21,682 nt of DNA, taken from assembly GCA_910577415.1 (NCBI GenBank), contig CAJTLK010000007.1, positions 12,550 to 34,231 of the forward strand, in the 5' to 3' direction. Positions 7,475-11,890 of the stretch are shown here, in pieces. How positions within the stretch are numbered: position 1 is the stretch's first letter; each line of letters opens with the position of its first letter. The stretch comes from an uncultured Oscillospiraceae bacterium. Its GTDB lineage: Bacteria; Bacillota; Clostridia; Oscillospirales; Oscillospiraceae. The notes beneath the pieces were generated by a model that worked only from the letters and a program-made list of their open reading frames with translations, ran no database searches and was not told the origin of the DNA. The position numbers were made by a program, and so were the translations under genes.

Positions 7475-7972
7475 ATGAAAAAAATATTTATCGGCCTGAT
7501 CTTTCTTTTCTTTAATTTCCATATCCAGACTGTCAATATTTTGCCGGAATTTGTGGGCTATATCCTTATTTTCCTGGGTCTGGACGAGGGCTATGAGTGT
7601 CCCAGCCTCAATGCCAGCCGCACCATCGCGGTGGCCTCCGCCGTCATTATGGCGGTGGTCTGGGGAGCGGCGATCTTCGGCTACGGTATGACGTTTCCCA
7701 TCGGGAGCATCCTCCAGCTGCTCAACACCTATCGCCTGGTGGTCTGGGCCAGGGAGCAGGCAGAGGAGCAGGGCTGGGGTAGCGCTCTGGTGCAGCGCTT
7801 CCGGGTGATCTGGTACGCCCTGGCGGGGACTGTCATCGCCGCCTATGTGCTGGGACTGGTCAACCCGATGATGGCTCTGGTGTGGCTCATCGCCGCCTTT
7901 GTTGTCATCATCCTGTACATCGTTACTTACTATCAGCTCTGGAAGTCCGCCGCCCCGGACGGCGGGAAGTAA
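7475..7972 (+). CDS. Uncharacterised multi-pass membrane protein
   Basis: A 165-aa hydrophobic protein with about four to five membrane segments: residues 4-17, about 25-37, about 50-80 (AVASAVIMAVVWGAAIFGYG), about 108-128 (WYALAGTVIAAYVLGLV) and about 130-155. A strong GGGAGGAG ribosome site precedes the ATG, 15 bases after the upstream gene, so it is the third gene of the same unit. I do not recognise the family. The first 30 codons are noticeably AT-rich compared with the surrounding genes. It ends 6 bases from a convergent small gene, with no terminator in between. Confidence 0.7.
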   Translation: MKKIFIGLIFLFFNFHIQTVNILPEFVGYILIFLGLDEGYECPSLNASRTIAVASAVIMAVVWGAAIFGYGMTFPIGSILQLLNTYRLVVWAREQAEEQGWGSALVQRFRVIWYALAGTVIAAYVLGLVNPMMALVWLIAAFVVIILYIVTYYQLWKSAAPDGGK

Positions 7973-7978
7973 CGGCGT

Positions 7979-8158
7979 TTACTGCTCCCGGCAGGCGTCG
8001 GCCAGCTGTAGGCCCAGCAGAAGCCCCTGGTAGAACGACCACATGCCGTGGGCCAGTATGGGTTTGCTCTGGATGTAGGATGGCCAGAATTTCGGGTTGG
8101 GCTCGGTGACGAAATAGTTGTACAGATAGTCGATCACTTCGGGAATGGGTTCTGCCAT
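7979..8158 (-). CDS. Small uncharacterised protein (59 aa) under a strong, probably repressed promoter
   Basis: The protein starts MAEPIPEVIDYLYNYFVTEP and ends with GLQLADACREQ. It has many aromatics (Y, F, W) and no obvious membrane segment or known motif. An AAGGAGG ribosome site lies about 8 bases before the ATG at 8158, so the longer frame to 8206 is not needed. Expression is predicted from a consensus promoter overlapped by two inverted repeats and divergent from an XRE repressor gene. That arrangement is typical of repressor-controlled accessory or prophage genes. The function is unknown. Confidence 0.65.
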   Translation of the reverse strand: MAEPIPEVIDYLYNYFVTEPNPKFWPSYIQSKPILAHGMWSFYQGLLLGLQLADACREQ

Positions 8159-8174
8159 AGAATAGCCTCCTTGA

Positions 8175-8194
8175 AACGTACATCTTTGTACGTT
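8175..8194. promoter_or_regulatory. Operator 1 (perfect inverted repeat)
   Basis: AACGTACA (8175-8182), a 4-base centre, and TGTACGTT (8187-8194). It lies around the predicted transcription start of the minus-strand small gene and overlaps a possible -35 (TTGTAC, 8186-8191) for the XRE gene on the plus strand. It is a likely binding site of the adjacent XRE repressor. Confidence 0.7.
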
Positions 8195-8197
8195 ATG

Positions 8198-8226
8198 ATT
8201 ATACACGTCTAAAATGTACGTGTCAA
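8198..8226 (-). promoter_or_regulatory. Perfect consensus promoter for the 59-aa gene
   Basis: On the minus strand, TTGACA (8226-8221), 17 bases, then TATAAT (8203-8198). Both boxes are exact consensus at the optimal spacing. Operator 2 fills the spacer. Confidence 0.85.
8203..8223. promoter_or_regulatory. Operator 2 (inverted repeat inside the promoter spacer)
   Basis: ACACGT (8203-8208) and ACGTGT (8218-8223) with a 9-base centre. The right half-site reads ACACGTACA on the minus strand, close to the AAACGTACA half-site of operator 1. Its centre is about 28-29 bp from that of operator 1, so two dimers could sit on roughly the same face of the DNA. Confidence 0.65.
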
Positions 8227-8241
8227 TAGGGAAGTGTAAAA

Positions 8242-8484
8242 ATGATTTTTAATGAGCGGCTGAAAATGCTTCGGCAAGAGAGAAAGATGACGCAGATGCA
8301 GACGGCGGAGGCCCTGGGCCTTAACTACCGACACTATCAGCGCCTGGAGGCTGATGGGAGTACCCCCAACTTTGCCAACCTGGTGCAGATCGCCGATCTC
8401 TTCGGTGTGTCCATGGACTACATGGCAGGCCGCACCGATAACCGGGAGGTCAACAGTTCCGGCGGAAAAGGCTGCGGGAAGTAA
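8242..8484 (+). CDS. XRE-family repressor (upstream copy of a tandem pair)
   Basis: An 80-aa protein consisting almost entirely of one HTH domain: IFNERLKMLRQERKMTQMQ, then GLNYRHYQRLEADGS, then NLVQIADLFGVSMDYMAGR, with a short tail ending GGKGCGK. It lies divergent to the 59-aa gene, and the gap holds two inverted repeats. This supports a role as an autoregulating repressor of both. The ribosome site is weak (GGGAAG). A near-copy, about 10 differences in about 100 bp over the C-terminal half of the HTH, occurs 294 bp downstream and is fused to ybeY. Confidence 0.88.
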   Translation: MIFNERLKMLRQERKMTQMQTAEALGLNYRHYQRLEADGSTPNFANLVQIADLFGVSMDYMAGRTDNREVNSSGGKGCGK

Positions 8485-8494
8485 GAAAGCCGAA

Positions 8495-8515
8495 ACACGA
8501 TAAGAGGATGCGTGT
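8495..8515. promoter_or_regulatory. Decayed copy of operator 2
   Basis: ACACG (8495-8499) and CGTGT (8511-8515) span 21 bases, the same as operator 2, and are followed by the same TCAA that completes a reverse TTGACA. The matching reverse -10 is lost (TTTCGG at 8495-8490). It sits just upstream of the second XRE copy and marks the left part of the duplicated unit. Confidence 0.5.
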
Positions 8516-8535
8516 CAACGGGTGAGGGGAGAAAA

Positions 8536-9240
8536 ATGATTTTTAATGAGAGACTGCGGGGATTGCGGAAGGAAAAAGGCTGGACACAGCAGGAAACAGC
8601 GGAGAAGCTGTCCATCGCCTATCGAAACTATCAGCGGTTGGAGGCTGATGGGAACACCCCCAACTTTGCCAACCTGGTGCAGATCGCCGACCTGTTCGGT
8701 GTGTCCATGGATTATCTGGCGGGCCGCACCCACCGGCGGGAGATGGACGGGGGAATGGGCCACCGGGTCATCCTTTCCGTGGAGACGGAGGAGGATACCG
8801 CCGAACTGGAGGAGCTGCTTCGGGGGGTCATTTCCGCCGCCCTGGACGCGGAGGGGGTGGATGTACCCTGCGAGGTGGATGTGCTTCTCACCGGTAATGA
8901 GGGTATCCATGCCATCAACCTGGAGCAGCGGGGGGTGGATGCCCCCACCGATGTGCTCAGCTTTCCCATGTTCGACCTGAAGCCGGGGGACAAGCCCTCG
9001 GCAAAGGATGCCGACCCCGGCTCGGGGCTGGTGCCTTTGGGAGATATGGTGCTGAACCTGGAGCGGATCTGCGCCCAGGGGGAGGAGTACGGTCATGGCC
9101 CCCGGCGGGAGGCGGCCTATCTGGCGGTCCACTCGGTGCTCCATCTTCTGGGTTACGATCACATGGACGACGGGCCGATGAAGGCCCAGATGCGGGAGAG
9201 GGAGGAGGCCATCCTGGCCATGCTGGGCATGGGGAGATGA
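8536..9240 (+). CDS. ybeY: XRE HTH domain fused to YbeY endoribonuclease
   Basis: One continuous 234-aa frame. Residues 1-70 are an XRE helix-turn-helix nearly identical to the upstream repressor (IFNERLRGLRKEKGWTQQE, YRNYQRLEADGN, LFGVSMDYLAGR). Residues 74-234 form a complete YbeY, the metal-dependent endoribonuclease that matures 16S rRNA 3' ends and supports ribosome quality control. The zinc site is H199-xxx-H203-xxxxx-H209 in HSVLHLLGYDH, preceded by DVLSFPMF and LGDMVLNLERI. The ATG at 8536 has a GAGGGGAG ribosome site. A GTG at 8512 is an alternative. An internal ATG at 8755 would give YbeY alone at normal length but has a poorly placed ribosome site. It lies in the conserved phoH...ybeY...era row. 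Confidence 0.88.
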   Translation: MIFNERLRGLRKEKGWTQQETAEKLSIAYRNYQRLEADGNTPNFANLVQIADLFGVSMDYLAGRTHRREMDGGMGHRVILSVETEEDTAELEELLRGVISAALDAEGVDVPCEVDVLLTGNEGIHAINLEQRGVDAPTDVLSFPMFDLKPGDKPSAKDADPGSGLVPLGDMVLNLERICAQGEEYGHGPRREAAYLAVHSVLHLLGYDHMDDGPMKAQMREREEAILAMLGMGR

Positions 9241-9740
9241 GCTTGCTGGAGAGAAGACCCTTGCGGCTGAGGGGATATGACTACAGCGGTGCAGGGTGCT
9301 ATTTTGTGACGGTGTGTGTGCAGGGACGGGAACGGCTGTTTTGGGACGGGGGACGGGCGGGTTTGGAACCCGCCCCTACGAACTCATTGGGGGACCTTGT
9401 CGCACAAACATGGCTGGAACTACCTGCCCATACAACGGGGATCCGTATGGATAAATTTATAGTAATGCCCAACCATTTTCATGGTGTTATCATATTAGAA
9501 AATGGTTGCGTAGGGGCGGGTTCTAAACCCGCCCGGACATCCCTTTCGGAAGCAATGCGCCAATTCAAGACATTTTCTGCCAGGAAAATCAACCTGGTGC
9601 GGGGGACACCTGGAAAGCCGCTGTGGCAACGGGGCTTCTACGACCACATCATCCGCAATGAGGCTGACTATCTCCGTATTTGGCAATACATCGACACGAA
9701 TCCCGCGAAGTGGGAAGAGGACGAATACTACATACAATAG
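9237..9740 (+). CDS. REP-associated tyrosine transposase (RAYT, Y1/IS200-like)
   Basis: A 167-aa single-strand DNA transposase-like protein of the Y1 HUH family. It opens with RRPLRLRGYDYSGAGCYFVTVCVQGRERLFW, typical of RAYTs, carries the HUH motif in MPNHFHGVI, and has the C-terminal block RGFYDHIIRNEADYLRIW followed by YIDTNP. Its ATG overlaps the ybeY stop codon (ATGA), and it has no promoter of its own, so it is read through from ybeY. The coding sequence contains two REP hairpins that appear as GRAGLEPAPTN and VGAGSKPART in the protein. RAYTs are domesticated enzymes thought to spread REP sequences. The frame is intact, but activity is untested. Confidence 0.9.
   Translation: MSLLERRPLRLRGYDYSGAGCYFVTVCVQGRERLFWDGGRAGLEPAPTNSLGDLVAQTWLELPAHTTGIRMDKFIVMPNHFHGVIILENGCVGAGSKPARTSLSEAMRQFKTFSARKINLVRGTPGKPLWQRGFYDHIIRNEADYLRIWQYIDTNPAKWEEDEYYIQ
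9355..9379 (-). repeat. REP hairpin 1, inside the RAYT gene
   Basis: GGGCGGGTT (9355-9363), a 3-base loop, AACCCGCCC (9367-9375), then CTAC (9376-9379). Read on the minus strand it is a GTAG foot followed by a perfect 9-bp stem. Confidence 0.85.
9510..9534 (+). repeat. REP hairpin 2, inside the RAYT gene
   Basis: GTAG (9510-9513), GGGCGGGTT (9514-9522), the loop CTA, and AACCCGCCC (9526-9534). It has the same 9-bp stem as hairpin 1 in the opposite orientation, with the two GTAG feet facing each other. Confidence 0.85.
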
Positions 9741-9764
9741 CTCCCAATCAAAGGAGAATCACCT

Positions 9765-10664
9765 ATGTCAACACAAAAGACAAGGGCCGGGATGATCGCC
9801 ATCGTGGGCCGGCCCAACGTGGGCAAGTCCACCCTCACCAACGCTCTGGTGGGGGAGAAGATCGCCATCGTCTCCAACAAGCCCCAGACCACCCGCAACC
9901 GCATTGCCGCCGTGGTGTGCCGGGGGAGCGACCAGTTTGTTTTCCTGGACACTCCCGGCCTTCACACCGCCCGCACCCGGTTGGGAGATTACATGGTGGG
10001 AGTAGTCCACCAGAGCGTCAGCGACGTGGACGCCGCTCTGCTGCTGGTGGAACCCATTGCCAATGTGGGGGGACCTGAGGCCGAGTTGATAGAAGAGCTG
10101 AAAAAGCGGCATATCCCCACCATTCTGGGCATCAATAAGATCGACACGGTGGAGAAGGAAAAGCTCCTGGCGGTCATCGCTGCCTACGCCTCCGTGGGGG
10201 AATTTGCCGCCGTGCTGCCCATCTCCGCCAAGGAGGGGGACGGAGTCTCTGAGCTTCTCGGTCTGCTGGAGGGGTATCTCCCGGAAGGCCCCTGGCTCTT
10301 TCCCGAGGGGATGGTCACCGACCAACCCGAGCGGCAGGTCTGCGGGGAGATCATACGGGAGAAGCTGCTGCTGTGCCTGGATAAGGAGGTTCCCCACGGC
10401 ACGGCGGTGGAGCTGACCCGGTTTATCGAGCGGGATGACGAGGTCGTCGAGTGCGACGCCACCATCTACTGTGAGAAGGAGAGCCACAAAGGCATCATCA
10501 TTGGCAAAAAGGGCGCCATGCTGAAAAAAATATCCACCCTGGCACGGGAGGACATGGAGCGGTTCATGGGGACCAAGATATTTCTTCAGACCTGGGTGAA
10601 GGTAAAAGAAAACTGGCGAGATAATTTGAACTTTGTCCACACCATGGGTTACCGGGACGATTAA
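9765..10664 (+). CDS. era: GTPase Era
   Basis: Era is an essential GTPase that binds the 3' end of 16S rRNA through a KH domain during 30S assembly. The G domain shows G1 GRPNVGKST (residues 15-23), G3 DTPG, G4 NKID, and the SAKEGDGV segment. The C-terminal KH domain has the loop IIIGKKGAMLKKI. The 299 aa are full length. The start codon follows AAAGGAGA. Its usual neighbour ybeY is upstream but separated by the RAYT gene. yqzL and recO follow. Confidence 0.97.
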   Translation: MSTQKTRAGMIAIVGRPNVGKSTLTNALVGEKIAIVSNKPQTTRNRIAAVVCRGSDQFVFLDTPGLHTARTRLGDYMVGVVHQSVSDVDAALLLVEPIANVGGPEAELIEELKKRHIPTILGINKIDTVEKEKLLAVIAAYASVGEFAAVLPISAKEGDGVSELLGLLEGYLPEGPWLFPEGMVTDQPERQVCGEIIREKLLLCLDKEVPHGTAVELTRFIERDDEVVECDATIYCEKESHKGIIIGKKGAMLKKISTLAREDMERFMGTKIFLQTWVKVKENWRDNLNFVHTMGYRDD

Positions 10665-10684
10665 AATTTACCATTGATATTTCA

Positions 10685-10741
10685 CTGCGGCCATGGTCAA
10701 GCTACTCATAAAACTGTGAGGGGGCTTGACCATGACCGCGG
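10685..10741 (+). promoter_or_regulatory. Long hairpin sequestering the yqzL start codon and ribosome site
   Basis: The left arm GCGGCCATGGTCAAGC (10687-10702) pairs with GCTTGACCATGACCGC (10724-10739) at 15 of 16 positions and can be extended outward by two pairs. An inner CTCA/TGAG stem (10705-10708 with 10717-10720) covers the purine-rich ribosome site. The yqzL ATG (10732-10734) is inside the right arm. No T tract follows, so this is not a standard terminator. Translational control of yqzL-recO is an inference. Confidence 0.7.
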
Positions 10742-10899
10742 AAAACGCCTGGGACCTGTTTCAGACCACCGGCTTGCCGGAGGCGTACAATCTCTACCGC
10801 TCGCTGCGGGAAAAGGAGGTCGGCCCTGCATGGCCCACTTCGTTACCCGGGGACTGGTCCTCCGGGAGGTCAACTACAAGGAGAGCGACAAAATATTGA
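10732..10899 (+). CDS. yqzL: YqzL-like small protein
   Basis: A 55-aa frame. Its core AENAWDLFQTTGLPEAYNLY plus RSLREKE matches the pattern of YqzL (Trp, Phe, Thr-Gly, then Ala-Tyr-x-x-Tyr), a tiny protein of unknown function encoded between era and recO in many Firmicutes. The start codon follows GAGGGGG at 7 bases. The last 70 bases overlap recO in another frame. The conserved part ends near residue 29, so the tail is probably unconstrained on the yqzL side. The identification rests on the short motif plus position. Confidence 0.72.
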   Translation: MTAENAWDLFQTTGLPEAYNLYRSLREKEVGPAWPTSLPGDWSSGRSTTRRATKY

Positions 10900-11588
10900 C
10901 CGTCCTGGCCGAGGGAGAGGGAAAGCGCACGGTGAAGGCCCCCGGTTGCCGCCGGAAGAACAACTCGCTGTCGGCGGCGGGGCAGTTGCTGGTCTACTCC
11001 GAAATGACCCTCTTTGACTTTCAGGAGCGGCTTTCTCTCAAGGAGGCCAATACCCTCAATGAGTTCCGGGGGGTGCGGGAGGATCTGGAGAAGCTGTCTC
11101 TTGGCTCCTACTTCGCCGAGGCGGCGGAGGCGGTGGCGGAGGAGGGGGTGGAGACCCCCGGTCTGCTGAGCCTGGTACTTAACTCCCTCTATGCCCTGGA
11201 TAAACTGGGAAAACCTCTGGCTCTGGTCAAAGGAGCCTTTGAGATGAAGCTGTGCTGCCTGATTGGATACGAGCCGCTCCTGGATGGCTGTGCTGTCTGT
11301 GGCAAGCCTGGGCCGGAGGGACCGCGGCTGAATCTTAATGAGGGCGTGCTCCACTGTGCCTCCTGTCGGGGAGCTTTGGAGGAGGACGGGGTGTCCCTGC
11401 CGGTGGATGGGCCTACTCTGGCCGCTCTGCGGCACATTGTTTACGGGGACCCCAAGCGTCTGTTTTCTTTCACCTTACCCCCGGAGAGCGCCGGAGTATT
11501 CTCCGGCGTGTGCGAAGGCTTCCTCCTGACCCAGCTGGAGCGGGGGTTTCGGACGCTGGATTTTTACAAGAGCATTCGCTTGGGTTGA
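10830..11588 (+). CDS. recO: DNA repair protein RecO
   Basis: RecO works with RecR to load RecA onto SSB-coated single-stranded DNA during recombinational repair. The 252-aa protein has the N-terminal OB-fold (TRGLVLREVNYKESDKILTVLAEGEGKRTVKAPGCRR) and the C-terminal helical domain. The zinc-type cysteines CAVCG...CASC are found in many Firmicutes RecO proteins. The frame is open upstream to 10674, but AAGGAGG at 10813-10819 followed by ATG at 10830 gives the family-typical MAHFVTRGLVL. It overlaps the end of yqzL and is probably coupled to it. Confidence 0.94.
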   Translation: MAHFVTRGLVLREVNYKESDKILTVLAEGEGKRTVKAPGCRRKNNSLSAAGQLLVYSEMTLFDFQERLSLKEANTLNEFRGVREDLEKLSLGSYFAEAAEAVAEEGVETPGLLSLVLNSLYALDKLGKPLALVKGAFEMKLCCLIGYEPLLDGCAVCGKPGPEGPRLNLNEGVLHCASCRGALEEDGVSLPVDGPTLAALRHIVYGDPKRLFSFTLPPESAGVFSGVCEGFLLTQLERGFRTLDFYKSIRLG

Positions 11589-11605
11589 CAAGAGCAAGCA
11601 AAGCT

Positions 11606-11622
11606 GCCGCTTGACAAGCGGC
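11606..11622. promoter_or_regulatory. Perfect palindrome overlapping the feoAB -35 box
   Basis: GCCGCTT (11606-11612), GAC, AAGCGGC (11616-11622). The whole -35 hexamer lies within it. It could be an operator for an iron-responsive repressor or a remnant hairpin. It matches neither the Fur nor the DtxR consensus that I know. Confidence 0.5.
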
Positions 11623-11639
11623 GTATACAGTGGTATATC
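11611..11639 (+). promoter_or_regulatory. Promoter for feoA-feoB
   Basis: TTGACA (11611-11616), 17 bases, then TATATC (11634-11639) preceded by an extended TGG. The feoA start codon is 35 bases downstream. Confidence 0.75.
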
Positions 11640-11673
11640 ATGGCGGAAGTATCCTAAGAGAGGTCGAATACAT

Positions 11674-11889
11674 ATGACGTTGGACAAAGGCAGGCCCGGA
11701 GAAGAATATACCGTGGCTGCGCTGAGCCTTCCCCAGGCGGTGGAGCACCGGCTGGAGGCCCTGGGCATGACCTTGGGTACCAAGGTCTCAGTGCTGGAGA
11801 ACAAGAGCCGGGGTATTCTGGTGTTGAAGGTGCGGGGGACCCGGTTCGCCCTGGGCCGGGGCATTACCACGAAGATAGAGGTGCTGTGA
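11674..11889 (+). CDS. feoA: Ferrous iron transport protein FeoA
   Basis: A 71-aa SH3-like cytoplasmic protein that assists FeoB. It shows SLPQAVEHRLEALGMTLGTKVSVLENKSRGILVLKVRGTRFALGRGITTKIEV, the typical FeoA fold with LGM and the terminal ALGRG...I pattern. The ATG at 11674 follows GAGAGGT. The frame extending to 11611 crosses the promoter and is not coding. Its stop is separated by one base from the feoB start, so the two are co-translated. Confidence 0.92.
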   Translation: MTLDKGRPGEEYTVAALSLPQAVEHRLEALGMTLGTKVSVLENKSRGILVLKVRGTRFALGRGITTKIEVL

Positions 11890-11890
11890 G

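Noticed and set aside
8242..9240. Tandem XRE repeats as a CRISPR-like or satellite array
   Set aside because: Only two copies exist and both encode complete HTH domains; this is gene duplication.
9237..9740. RAYT as a pseudogene
   Set aside because: The frame is intact, the HUH motif and C-terminal block are present, and the REP insertions keep the reading frame.
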